Shown: positions 8,803 to 16,985 of the stretch, piece after piece
How the letters are laid out: every line of letters starts with the position of its first letter
Numbering within the stretch: the first letter of the stretch is position 1
NCBI RefSeq assembly: GCF_900114995.1
Contig: NZ_FOUX01000002.1
Location: 1,488,001 to 1,552,000, forward strand
Length of the DNA: 64,000 bases
Direction of reading: 5' to 3'
From: Chitinophaga sp. YR627
GTDB lineage: Bacteria; Bacteroidota; Bacteroidia; Chitinophagales; Chitinophagaceae
Translations under genes and position numbers: made by a program
The notes under the pieces: generated by a model
Database searches by the model: none
Told to the model about the DNA's origin: nothing
Seen by the model: the letters and a program-made list of their open reading frames with translations, nothing else

Positions 8803-10413
8803 ATGAGGAGAAGATCATTTATACAATCTATAGCAGGTCTCACAGTGGTGAGCAGCTTCCTGGCTTCCTGTCAGCGGCAGCATGTCATCAAAGGAAGTGT
8901 GATCGGGGCCAGTTCGCATACCGGTCATTTATTACGGGATAAGAACTTTGCGGCGCCAGTAGCTACTACAGAACATGACATTGTGATCGTTGGCGGTGGC
9001 ATCAGTGGATTATCCGCCGCCCGTCACCTGCATCGTCAGGGTATCACCAACATGGTCATACTCGACCTGGAAAAAGAAATGGGCGGTAATGCAGCCTGTG
9101 GCAGTAATGATATTTCCGGTTATCCTTGGGGAGCACACTATGTGCCTATTCCCAACAATGACCTTACAGCTTATACGGACTTCATGCGGGAATGTGGTGT
9201 GATCACCAGTCCGCCGGAAGCACCTCTTCCTACCTATAATGAATATTATATCTGCTTCGATCCGGAGGAAAGACTTTATATCAATGGACAATGGCAGGAA
9301 GGATTGATTCCTCAATTTGGCGTTCCTGATGCCGAAAAAAAGCAGATACAGCAATTCCTTGATAAAATGCAGGCATTCCGTATTGCCAAAGGGGAAGACG
9401 GGAAAGACGCATTTGCAATTCCGCTGGACAACTCCAGCAAAGACCCTGTCTTTACGGCGCTGGATCAACTGACCATGAAAGAATGGCTGCATCAGCAGGG
9501 TTGGACATCTCCTTATCTTCAGTGGTATGTGAATTACTGTACCCGCGATGATTATGGTACCACTTACGATGAGATCAGCGCCTGGGTAGGCATTCAATAT
9601 TTCGCCAGCAGAAAAGGGAAAGGCAGTAATGCCGATCATCATGATGTGCTGACATGGCCGGAAGGAAATGGCTGGCTGGCTGCACATCTGAAAAAAGAAT
9701 TACAGCCTTATTTCCGTAATGAGGCGCTCGTTGCCCGTATACAGGAAGAAGACGGAAAACTGACCATAGACTATTTTGATGTAAAAGAGAGTCGCTTAAA
9801 AAGGATCAATGCCCGTCAGTGTATCCTTGCTGTGCCGCAGTTTGTTGCAGGCAGGATCTTACATGACGAAGCGCGTATCCGGAAGGTACATCAGCACATA
9901 CAGTATAGTCCGTGGATGGTGGCGAATATCCGCAGCAATGCGCTGGATGAAAGAACAGGCTATGCTTTGAGCTGGGATAATGTCATCTACGACAGTCCTT
10001 CTCTCGGTTATGTAGAAGCCACCCATCAACAGGTGGAACAGGGCAAAAAACAAAAGAATCTGACCTATTACCTGCCACTGACAGGAAAGAGTCCGGTAGA
10101 AGAGCGAAAGGCCGCGATTGAAAGAACGCATACAGAGTGGGTGAAGATGATCGTGGATGACCTGGACCTTGTACATCCTGATATTGCGGCGAATATTGAG
10201 GAAGTCAATGTAATGATATGGGGGCATGCAATGGCCAGGCCTCTACCAGGCACTGCCCATGGTACGATACGACAGGAACTGGGCGCTTCAATCAATGACC
10301 GCCTGCATTTTGCGCATACAGACCTGGCTGGTAACAGTCTCTTTGAGGAAGCATTTTACCAGGGGTTGACCGCCGCTCAAAAAGTAATGACACAATTATC
10401 CGCTAAGATATGA
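8803..10413 (+). CDS. Exported FAD-dependent amine-oxidase-like oxidoreductase
   Basis: A 536-residue protein. The N-terminus carries a twin-arginine-like motif (MRRRSFIQS) and a lipobox (FLASC), so it is probably exported folded and lipid-anchored. HDIVIVGGGISGLSAARHL (residues ~58-76) is the dinucleotide-binding beta-alpha-beta motif and is followed by LDLEKEMGGNA, the second FAD motif. Near the C-terminus, FAHTDLAGNSLFEEAFYQGLTAA matches the FAD-ribityl motif of flavin amine oxidases/protoporphyrinogen-oxidase-like enzymes. In a polyamine operon, oxidation of a polyamine or of its conjugate is a reasonable inference. The stop overlaps the next start (ATGA). Confidence 0.85.
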   Translation: MRRRSFIQSIAGLTVVSSFLASCQRQHVIKGSVIGASSHTGHLLRDKNFAAPVATTEHDIVIVGGGISGLSAARHLHRQGITNMVILDLEKEMGGNAACGSNDISGYPWGAHYVPIPNNDLTAYTDFMRECGVITSPPEAPLPTYNEYYICFDPEERLYINGQWQEGLIPQFGVPDAEKKQIQQFLDKMQAFRIAKGEDGKDAFAIPLDNSSKDPVFTALDQLTMKEWLHQQGWTSPYLQWYVNYCTRDDYGTTYDEISAWVGIQYFASRKGKGSNADHHDVLTWPEGNGWLAAHLKKELQPYFRNEALVARIQEEDGKLTIDYFDVKESRLKRINARQCILAVPQFVAGRILHDEARIRKVHQHIQYSPWMVANIRSNALDERTGYALSWDNVIYDSPSLGYVEATHQQVEQGKKQKNLTYYLPLTGKSPVEERKAAIERTHTEWVKMIVDDLDLVHPDIAANIEEVNVMIWGHAMARPLPGTAHGTIRQELGASINDRLHFAHTDLAGNSLFEEAFYQGLTAAQKVMTQLSAKI

Positions 10414-11483
10414 ACAAGCAAGCGTGGATAGGCAAACCGTGGACTGACAGTGTTTTTATACTGTTGCCTCCGTTTTTCAGTCTGCTGATCATAATACTCT
10501 TCCCCTCTTTTTTTCAGGACAACAAGCACATGCCGGATGCCGGCTGGGTAGTACTCGTATTGCTCGTGGACGTAGCGCATGTATACAGTACTTTATACAG
10601 GACCTATTTTGATCCACAGGCACTGAGTCAACAGCGTTTCCTGTTATGGATCATACCGGCGCTCAGCTTTATTGGCGGCGTTGTGATCTATTCTCTCAGC
10701 AGTTTGTTGTTCTGGCGTATACTAGCTTATGTGGCAGTCTTTCATTTTGTGCGTCAACAGTATGGTTTTATGCGGGTATACAGCCGGCAGGAAAATGCAG
10801 GCAGGATCAGCAAGAGGATAGACAGTATCACGATTTATACGGCGGCGCTGTACCCGATGGCCTATTGGCATCTCAGCGGACCAAGGAACTTCAACTGGTT
10901 TGTAGAGAATGACTTTATGTTTTTCGAGTCTGCGTTGATCAGGAACATCCTGGGAGTTGTATACTTTGGGATTGTGGCTGTTTATATAATGAAAGAGATC
11001 TACAACACTTATACCACCCGTACGTTCAATATCCCTAAAAACGCGGTGATCGCCGGCACGCTGGTATCGTGGTATTTCGGTATTGTTTACTATAACGGGG
11101 ATATGGCTTTTACCCTGTTGAATGTGGTGAGTCATGGTATTCCTTATATGGCGCTGATATGGCTCTACGGACAGAAACAGTATAAAGATCCGGGGAAAAG
11201 CGGTTCTTTTCTGCGAATGGTATTCAGCAGGTATGGGATTGTGGTATTTTTACTGTTGATATTTGTATTTGCCTTTGTGGAAGAAGGACTCTGGGATATG
11301 ACCGTGTGGCAGGAACATGCAACCGTTTTTGGTACAGCTCGTCTCCCTTCGCTTGACCTGAGTCAGCAGCTATTAAGTCTGATCGTCCCATTACTGGCAC
11401 TGCCACAGATCACGCACTATATCCTCGATGGCTTCATCTGGAAGATCAAAAAGGAAGAATTCAAATGGAGCAACGAAATTTGA
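10410..11483 (+). CDS. Polytopic membrane protein with conserved-looking histidines
   Basis: A 357-residue protein with about eight transmembrane segments, translationally coupled to the FAD protein by a 4-bp overlap. Histidines sit at membrane borders in several helices: VDVAHVYSTLYRTY, VAVFHFVRQQYGF, NVVSHGIPYMALIW and QITHYILDGFIW. That spacing recalls di-metal membrane oxygenases or hydroxylases, but no family motif is complete and I do not recognise it. It is the last tightly linked gene of the polyamine operon, so it may be the membrane enzyme or transporter that completes the pathway. Confidence 0.7.
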   Translation: MNKQAWIGKPWTDSVFILLPPFFSLLIIILFPSFFQDNKHMPDAGWVVLVLLVDVAHVYSTLYRTYFDPQALSQQRFLLWIIPALSFIGGVVIYSLSSLLFWRILAYVAVFHFVRQQYGFMRVYSRQENAGRISKRIDSITIYTAALYPMAYWHLSGPRNFNWFVENDFMFFESALIRNILGVVYFGIVAVYIMKEIYNTYTTRTFNIPKNAVIAGTLVSWYFGIVYYNGDMAFTLLNVVSHGIPYMALIWLYGQKQYKDPGKSGSFLRMVFSRYGIVVFLLLIFVFAFVEEGLWDMTVWQEHATVFGTARLPSLDLSQQLLSLIVPLLALPQITHYILDGFIWKIKKEEFKWSNEI

Positions 11484-11505
11484 TATTTTTAGATAAAACA
11501 GGCCT

Positions 11506-12189
11506 ATGCACCAGGAAACACATGTAACCAGTTCCAATATTGTACGGGATATCATCATTGGTATGTCCGACGGACTGACAGTACCTTTTGCGCTGACAGC
11601 AGGTCTGAGCGGCGTACTGGACACCAATCACCTGATCATTGTATCGGGTTTGTCGGAGATTGCGGCGGGATGCATTTCAATGGGATTAGGTGGTTTTCTG
11701 GCGGGCCAGACAGAAATAGAGCACTATGATTCGGAGCTGAAGCGCGAGTATGAGGAGATCGAGAAAGTGCCTGAAACAGAGCGGAAAGAGGTCGAGGAGA
11801 TCTTTATTTCGATGGGGGTAGATGAGGCACTCAGCAAACAGGTGACCTTACAGATCAGCCAGGATAAAGACAAGTGGGTCGATTTTATGATGCGCTTTGA
11901 GCTGGGACTGGACAGACCTGATAAGAACAGGGCGTATCAGTCAGCCATCACCATTGCGCTGGCTTACCTTACAGGTGGGTTAATTCCGCTGGCGCCTTAT
12001 GTTATCATTGCCAATAATCAGCATGGCTTTTACTGGTCCTGCGTGATCACTATTCTTGCCCTGATCGTATTCGGTTATTTCAAATCGAAAGTAACAGGGC
12101 AACCACTGCTGAAAGGTACGCTGAAAGTAGCCTTTACCGGCATCCTTGCAGCAGCGGCTGCTTATGCTATTGCTAAAATGATCAGTTAA
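11506..12189 (+). CDS. VIT1/CCC1 family Fe2+/Mn2+ transporter
   Basis: A 227-residue membrane protein. The first helices carry the family signature SNIVRDIIIGMSDGLTVPFALTAGLSG, including the DG pair that lines the metal path, and GLSEIAAGCISMGLGGFLAGQTE. A cytosolic acidic helical segment (EHYDSELKREYEEIEKVPETERKEVEE) provides the Glu-rich metal-binding region, followed by three more helices. It follows the polyamine operon by 22 bp and may be co-transcribed. Its end overlaps the convergent GHKL gene by 4 bp. Confidence 0.9.
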   Translation: MHQETHVTSSNIVRDIIIGMSDGLTVPFALTAGLSGVLDTNHLIIVSGLSEIAAGCISMGLGGFLAGQTEIEHYDSELKREYEEIEKVPETERKEVEEIFISMGVDEALSKQVTLQISQDKDKWVDFMMRFELGLDRPDKNRAYQSAITIALAYLTGGLIPLAPYVIIANNQHGFYWSCVITILALIVFGYFKSKVTGQPLLKGTLKVAFTGILAAAAAYAIAKMIS

Positions 12190-13397
12190 GCTTCCGTTTC
12201 CTGGTTAACCAGCGCGAGTAAATCCTCTTTTTTACCGTTCTGCAGGAGTATGTCTATCATACCGAGGTATACACGTTGCTGCTCTTTATTCAGGCCCTGG
12301 AACAGTCTTGGTTCTGTAGCGAAGATACCTTTCAGAAATTTCTTCAGTTCTCTTCTGTTGCCGGTATCAGGCAAAACACCATTCTTTTCATAGATGTCCA
12401 GCAATTTCACCGCTGCTTCTCCTTTTACGAAAGCCTTCTGTCTCAGTCTTACCAGCTCATGCAGATGGTTCATTACTTCGCGGAAGACATTATGTTGTCT
12501 TGTGCGCTCAAACATATTCTCTGTCTGCTCTGCATCACGGGGATGGAAGGCATCGAAATAGCGGGATTCCACATATACGCTATGATAGAAGCCAATCGCA
12601 TTGTTATTGAAAGAGGTCAGGTCTTTGAATACTTCTGACTGTCCGGAGTTCAGGAAATAAAAGAAGAACTTATCCCCTATCCTCTCTGACCATCTTACAA
12701 AAGTGATCCTGAAAAAATGTTCGTTCCCTTCTGCATCTTTCCGGGACAATACACCAGTGTCGCTTTCTGCAATGGCGGCCTGATAATCCAGTGCTACGCC
12801 GTTGATGCGGATCTGATACTCTTTTTCTCTGTTCAGCATCAGGAACCAGCCAAATTCACGGATCAGGAAGCTTTTAAACTCATCTGATTCAAAGGAAAAG
12901 CCAGATACTTCGAACAGGTCGTAAAAAGTAACGGTGGTACCGGTGGCTTTTTTTACGGTTGTCTTCTTTCCATCCGGATCATAGAAGTCTTTTGCATTGC
13001 GGCTGATGGTGATATCGTATTCCATCATGCTACCGGTTTTATCCTCTTTATAAACAGTATGCCACACGGCTTTCCCGCTGAATGCGGAGAAAGAAAAGCG
13101 ACCACGGCCCTTATTTCCTTTGATAAAGGAGGAAGTTTTCTGGAAAGAGGCTTTTTTAATGGAGTCATTAAAATGGCCAAAAGTCTCCTTTAACAGATCA
13201 TAATCAATGCCGGAGCCATTGTCTGTTATGGATAAACTATGAATGGTATCAATTTCGTTGGATTCAAAATATATGTCTATCACAGAAGCTGCGGCGTCAA
13301 ACCCGTTCCAGATATACTCTGCCACAGCTTCCATGTAGTCTTTCGGAAGGCCGGAAGACTGTATCCCCGTATCCGTAACTGACACTTTTTCTTTCAT
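12186..13397 (-). CDS. Stand-alone GHKL (HSP90/MutL-type) ATPase
   Basis: A 403-residue protein with a complete Bergerat ATP-binding fold: N-box EYIWNGFDA (Glu27 and Asn31), the ATP motif ITDNGSGID (Asp59, Gly61, Gly63) and the lid GNKGRGRFSFS (94-104). After residue ~250 comes a transducer-like region and a helical tail ending near residue 400. There is no histidine-kinase H-box, no MutL nuclease motif and no fused effector. Such stand-alone proteins occur in bacterial defence loci and in DNA repair, so the role is open. It lies beside the caspase/TIR cluster but is separated from it by an oppositely oriented gene. Confidence is high for the fold, low for role. Confidence 0.85.
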   Translation of the reverse strand: MKEKVSVTDTGIQSSGLPKDYMEAVAEYIWNGFDAAASVIDIYFESNEIDTIHSLSITDNGSGIDYDLLKETFGHFNDSIKKASFQKTSSFIKGNKGRGRFSFSAFSGKAVWHTVYKEDKTGSMMEYDITISRNAKDFYDPDGKKTTVKKATGTTVTFYDLFEVSGFSFESDEFKSFLIREFGWFLMLNREKEYQIRINGVALDYQAAIAESDTGVLSRKDAEGNEHFFRITFVRWSERIGDKFFFYFLNSGQSEVFKDLTSFNNNAIGFYHSVYVESRYFDAFHPRDAEQTENMFERTRQHNVFREVMNHLHELVRLRQKAFVKGEAAVKLLDIYEKNGVLPDTGNRRELKKFLKGIFATEPRLFQGLNKEQQRVYLGMIDILLQNGKKEDLLALVNQETEA

Positions 13398-13502
13398 TTG
13401 TAGCTATTTTTGCATGCTATATAGCAATTCTTTCAGTAAATACAGAATTTTATTTAGCCATCAAATGGATGGGGACCCAATCACTATACATTGAATTTGA
13501 AT

Positions 13503-13916
13503 ATGAGTACGACAATACTTTACCGTCCGACGGGAATAAAGGAGTTAGCCCTGATTGCCGCCACAGATTTCAAACATTTTCCGCCAAGACTATCCTGGCA
13601 GCCAATATTTTATCCTGTATTAAATCAGCCTTATGCTGAGCAGATTGCCCTGGAATGGAATACCAATGACGAAGGCTCCGGTTACTGTGGCATAGTAACC
13701 CGGTTTGCCGTGGATACGGCATTCCTGGAAAGATATGACATCCAGAATGTAGGAGACGGTTCACATAACGAGTTATGGGTACCCGCAGAGGAGCTGGAAT
13801 TGTTCAACCAGCATATTGTGGGAAAGATCGAAGTGGTGAAGACATTTCTGGGGGAGCAATATACAGCGCCGGAAGATGTACAACTGGCGGAGCTGATCCG
13901 CTCCCTGTCGAAATAG
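13503..13916 (+). CDS. Conserved hypothetical protein, ADP-ribosylation/crystallin J1-like annotation group
   Basis: Read from the ATG at 13503 (137 residues); an in-frame TTG at 13491 is less likely. The sequence follows a widespread small family: TILYRPTGIKELALI, then FPPRLSWQPIFYPVLN, then CGIVTRFAVDTAFLERY, then LWVPAEELELFNQHIVGKIEV. Genomes commonly label this family ADP-ribosylation/crystallin J1, although it is too short for an ADP-ribosylglycohydrolase and I see no catalytic acidic cluster. No function is assigned. It is transcribed away from the GHKL gene and converges on the VWA-like lipoprotein gene. Confidence 0.7.
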   Translation: MSTTILYRPTGIKELALIAATDFKHFPPRLSWQPIFYPVLNQPYAEQIALEWNTNDEGSGYCGIVTRFAVDTAFLERYDIQNVGDGSHNELWVPAEELELFNQHIVGKIEVVKTFLGEQYTAPEDVQLAELIRSLSK

Positions 13917-13956
13917 TCATTTATCGGGGATTGGGGAAATGGATAAAAAGCCGCTC

Positions 13957-14856
13957 TTAATCTCTGAGAAAGCTCTCGACCCTTCCTTTTGTTATCTGTG
14001 GAAGATCAGTATTCAGGATCTTCCATTTTTTGATCTTCATTTCTGCGAACCATTTATCCAGGACCTTACGGATAATGTCTTCATCGTTTCTATGTTTGGT
14101 GGATGGCGTGACTTCAACAACCAATACCTCCAGCCGATCAAGATCAGTGCGTTTGCTGATGAGGCCAAAGTCAAGTTTATCTATATCTTTTGACCATTGG
14201 GAATTATTCCGGAGTTTGTATTTATCCAGCAACTCAGGAAGCAGGTAGGCATACCGGTTACCAACAGCATCTTTGGAATCTGCATGAAAGAGATAGCCGT
14301 CGGTGAAGATGACAAGAATGTTGCGATAGGCTGTATCCGGATCAATGGTGATATCTACATCGTTTTTGAAGAATCGCCAGATATCTGAACCCGGCCAGTA
14401 AGCCTGACGAAGGCTGGTACGGTAGATATAGCTGATATTTTCAGCGACGGTATTACCGATGTTATCATATATCTTTTTCTTTTCAACGGGCATCAATCCG
14501 GACAGATCGGTGCTCAACTTTTCAGCGGCCTTGCTTATTCCCGGATCAGCAGGATTAGGAGAGAATATGATACGCATCTTGGGTTTTGCAGCATGCCCTC
14601 CCTTCGTTCTTATCTCACTTTTAAAATATTCTGTCAGGTAACTAATCAGTGTGCTGTCTTTCTGAAAATGCGCAGGCATGTCGGGATTCCTTTTGGGATC
14701 GATCCGATCGGAAAGGTCGAGCAGAATGGAAAGGTTCAATTGCTTCTGGTGCTCATTAGGTATTGTTTTAGTTCTTCCTTCCGGTTGATCTTCTTTTGCA
14801 TCATTAGACCCGCAACTGAACAATGTTATTGTAAGCATTAACAGGATGTATTTCAT
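13957..14856 (-). CDS. VWA-like lipoprotein, last gene of the caspase/TIR cluster
   Basis: A 299-residue protein whose N-terminus (MKYILLMLTITLFSCGSN) is a lipoprotein signal with the lipidated cysteine at 15. LNLSILLDLSDRID (near residue 41) and ILVIFTDGYLFHAD (near residue 180) look like the first and last metal-site loops of a von Willebrand A domain (DxSxx and TDG), with helices between. The middle (residues 85-165) mentions no known motif. It overlaps the upstream coiled-coil membrane protein by 4 bp, so the two are translated together; a cell-surface or periplasmic adhesion/sensor role in that complex is inferred. Confidence 0.7.
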   Translation of the reverse strand: MKYILLMLTITLFSCGSNDAKEDQPEGRTKTIPNEHQKQLNLSILLDLSDRIDPKRNPDMPAHFQKDSTLISYLTEYFKSEIRTKGGHAAKPKMRIIFSPNPADPGISKAAEKLSTDLSGLMPVEKKKIYDNIGNTVAENISYIYRTSLRQAYWPGSDIWRFFKNDVDITIDPDTAYRNILVIFTDGYLFHADSKDAVGNRYAYLLPELLDKYKLRNNSQWSKDIDKLDFGLISKRTDLDRLEVLVVEVTPSTKHRNDEDIIRKVLDKWFAEMKIKKWKILNTDLPQITKGRVESFLRD

Positions 14857-16106
14857 AGGTCATCTATTTTGGGGGTTGTATACGTTACTGTACCAATAAA
14901 TTCACGTACGATATTTTCTGCCGTATCCAGCTCTGTACCAGATTTTCCGGCGCCACTCATCCAGGCCAGCCATCCTGCCATAAAGCTATACATACAGGTT
15001 TCAAACTCACCGGGAATGATTACACCTGCGATTGCCTCCTGAAGTTTTTTGATCTGTGTTTTTGCATCATCTATGTAATGGGTGAGCTTATCAACACCTG
15101 TATGCAGATCACTTACCTGGATATTTACGTCCTGTATCTGTTTGTCTTTTTCCTTCAGGGCAACATTGACCTTATCGATCTTACCATGGGCCGCTAATAC
15201 AAAATCAAATACAAATCCCCAGATGAGATATACAATAAAGCCAGCGAATATGATCAGCCAGAAATTGATTGTATGAAAGGCGAGTGCAATTGTATATTCC
15301 GGGACCACTCTGTCGATAATATCATATCTCTTGATATCATAAATCTTTTCCGTGATTTCGTAGGCCAGAATACCATCGAATACGAACGTGATCAATATTA
15401 GCGTAGCTATTTTCACATATTTCTGTGCCCCTTTTTCTTCCTGGAATTTGTGAATGAGGTATCCGAGCCCCAGAAATACAGAAGGGATGGTAATAATCAA
15501 TAACAGTTGTGTGATACCTCTTTTCAGAGAATTGGAGAGTGCTTCTGCGTCAAAAATCGCATTTGCAACACCTATATCACCCAGCTTGAATTCTTTAAAA
15601 AAAGTAGAATAGGATGCAGAGCTATAAAAGACGAACAGGTAAACTGTCAGCGTGGCAAGGATGAAACATCCGATATAAAAACTGGGTCTGCCGGTAAGGT
15701 CTCCAACGATTTCCTGTGGGTTTTCGCGGATGTGTTTCTTATCTTCCTTGAGTGTGTCTATTTTACGCAGTAAAGCCGGAAGGTCTTCTTCTTTAATCTT
15801 TTTGATCCGGTTCTCCCATCGCTCAATATCTCCTTTATGTTCTTCAAGTTTAACTTTCATCGGCTTTTTTAATTCATCCTGTCTTTCCTTATCATTCTTT
15901 ATCCTTTCCTTAAAATCATAATAAATTTTCTGCAGACATACCCGTAAGCCTGCAATGCTGCCACCCAGTAAAGAGGCCTGGTGGTAGCCATAATCCTGGT
16001 AAGTAATTTCTGTTTTTCCTGTTTCGGCCGGTTCAGCAGTGGCTGTATCGGTTGAGGGTGTTTCGTTTACGGTAAACAAATCTTTGGTGACTTTTAAAAG
16101 GCCCAT
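14853..16106 (-). CDS. Coiled-coil membrane protein of the caspase/TIR cluster
   Basis: A 417-residue protein. Residues 1-45 are polar and acidic. Residues ~60-135 are a long charged coiled coil rich in Lys and Glu. Four to five transmembrane helices follow (about 143-163, 195-215, 232-250, 275-310), then a second coiled coil (~315-355), and a tail with a Gly-rich hydrophobic stretch around residue 370. No enzymatic motif is visible and no family is recognised. It lies 3 bp after the TerB-like gene and overlaps the VWA lipoprotein gene by 4 bp. The layout suggests a membrane scaffold or pore carrying signals between cytoplasmic and periplasmic partners. Confidence 0.75.
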   Translation of the reverse strand: MGLLKVTKDLFTVNETPSTDTATAEPAETGKTEITYQDYGYHQASLLGGSIAGLRVCLQKIYYDFKERIKNDKERQDELKKPMKVKLEEHKGDIERWENRIKKIKEEDLPALLRKIDTLKEDKKHIRENPQEIVGDLTGRPSFYIGCFILATLTVYLFVFYSSASYSTFFKEFKLGDIGVANAIFDAEALSNSLKRGITQLLLIITIPSVFLGLGYLIHKFQEEKGAQKYVKIATLILITFVFDGILAYEITEKIYDIKRYDIIDRVVPEYTIALAFHTINFWLIIFAGFIVYLIWGFVFDFVLAAHGKIDKVNVALKEKDKQIQDVNIQVSDLHTGVDKLTHYIDDAKTQIKKLQEAIAGVIIPGEFETCMYSFMAGWLAWMSGAGKSGTELDTAENIVREFIGTVTYTTPKIDDL

Positions 16107-16109
16107 GGT

Positions 16110-16535
16110 TTAGAGATTTTTAGAAACAGTGGATAATACTTGTTGTACGGGAGTATTGCGCGTCGCTTCTCCCAGCAGATATTCACAAATGGAAAGGACA
16201 TTTTCTTGTCTGAAGCCAAACAGGGAACAGAATCGCATAAGGAGTTTTTGCTCTGCTTCATCAATTTTGCCATCTGCACAGGCCATCAGGCTGAGGTCGT
16301 ATAAATAGCTGATCTTTTCTGGTAGTGTTGCGGGTGGAGTAAAGACAGGCAGTTCTGCCTGCATGATCAGCGTTTCAATTTCTGCTCTGCTGATACCTCC
16401 TTCTTCTCCTAGGCGGTATAGCAGTTCTAATTCCCTGATATCCACATTTTCATCTGCAAGGGCCATGTGGTATAGGTTCAAAAAGTGTGTTTTTAATTCC
16501 GGGCTTAAAGGCATGTTTGAGTTATTAACATTCAA
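16110..16535 (-). CDS. TerB-like protein
   Basis: A 141-residue all-helical protein with the paired TerB motifs: ALADENVDIRELELLYRLGEEGGIS, then SLMACADGKIDEAEQKLLMRFCSLFGF. Both halves carry the acidic D(G/E)xxDxxE cluster that binds metal in TerB. TerB domains act in tellurite/phage/stress-related membrane complexes together with VWA-containing TerY- or TerF-like proteins, which fits the VWA-like gene two positions downstream. It begins 97 bp after the YegP-like gene, so it may have its own promoter; a partial -7 sequence (CACTTTG) lies in that gap. Confidence 0.8.
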   Translation of the reverse strand: MNVNNSNMPLSPELKTHFLNLYHMALADENVDIRELELLYRLGEEGGISRAEIETLIMQAELPVFTPPATLPEKISYLYDLSLMACADGKIDEAEQKLLMRFCSLFGFRQENVLSICEYLLGEATRNTPVQQVLSTVSKNL

Positions 16536-16632
16536 AAAGGGATAAATAAAGGGATAAACAGGACCGGCAAAGTGTGACTGGCTGTTATGTATATCTGACT
16601 TTGCCTGTATTGCATTCTCACATTCACAAGAA

Positions 16633-16974
16633 TCAGGTCAGATCATCTGTAGGTGCTTCCGGGGCATTCCGTCTTACGGCTTCAATGCCCTCGTCACGGC
16701 TATAGGCAGAGGGATAGGTCTCACTTCGACCAATAATTTCTCCGTTCTCGGCTTTTAGTACGAACGTATAGGTGTTATTATCACTATTAAATCTTCGTTC
16801 GTACTGTTTATAATAGGGAGCGTTTCTTTTTACGGAAGCGATGCTGTGTACAGCTGCATGTTTTGAGGTATAGCTTTCACTTCCCAGGATTTTCTCTCCA
16901 TTGCCGGCTTTCAGGTTAAAGAAGTAATCGTTCTTCCCGATACCGGAGAAAAGTTCAAATTTGGGATTCTTCAT
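16633..16974 (-). CDS. yegP: YegP family (DUF1508) protein
   Basis: A 113-residue protein made of two DUF1508 repeats: FFNLKAGNGEKILGSESYTSK...GIxSVKRNAP and TFVLKAENGEIIGRSETYPS...GIEAVRRNAP. Each is a beta-beta-alpha-beta unit, as in E. coli YegP. The molecular role of YegP is unknown. It lies 11 bp after the TIR-FGE gene, so it is co-transcribed with it. Finding a YegP gene inside a TIR/caspase operon is unusual and may indicate an adaptor or inhibitor role (inference). Confidence 0.9.
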   Translation of the reverse strand: MKNPKFELFSGIGKNDYFFNLKAGNGEKILGSESYTSKHAAVHSIASVKRNAPYYKQYERRFNSDNNTYTFVLKAENGEIIGRSETYPSAYSRDEGIEAVRRNAPEAPTDDLT

Positions 16975-16985
16975 ATTGATATAAT

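Noticed and set aside
9010..9687. 225-codon open frame on the minus strand
   Set aside because: It lies wholly inside the FAD oxidoreductase gene on the other strand and its protein has no family features; a shadow of biased codon use.
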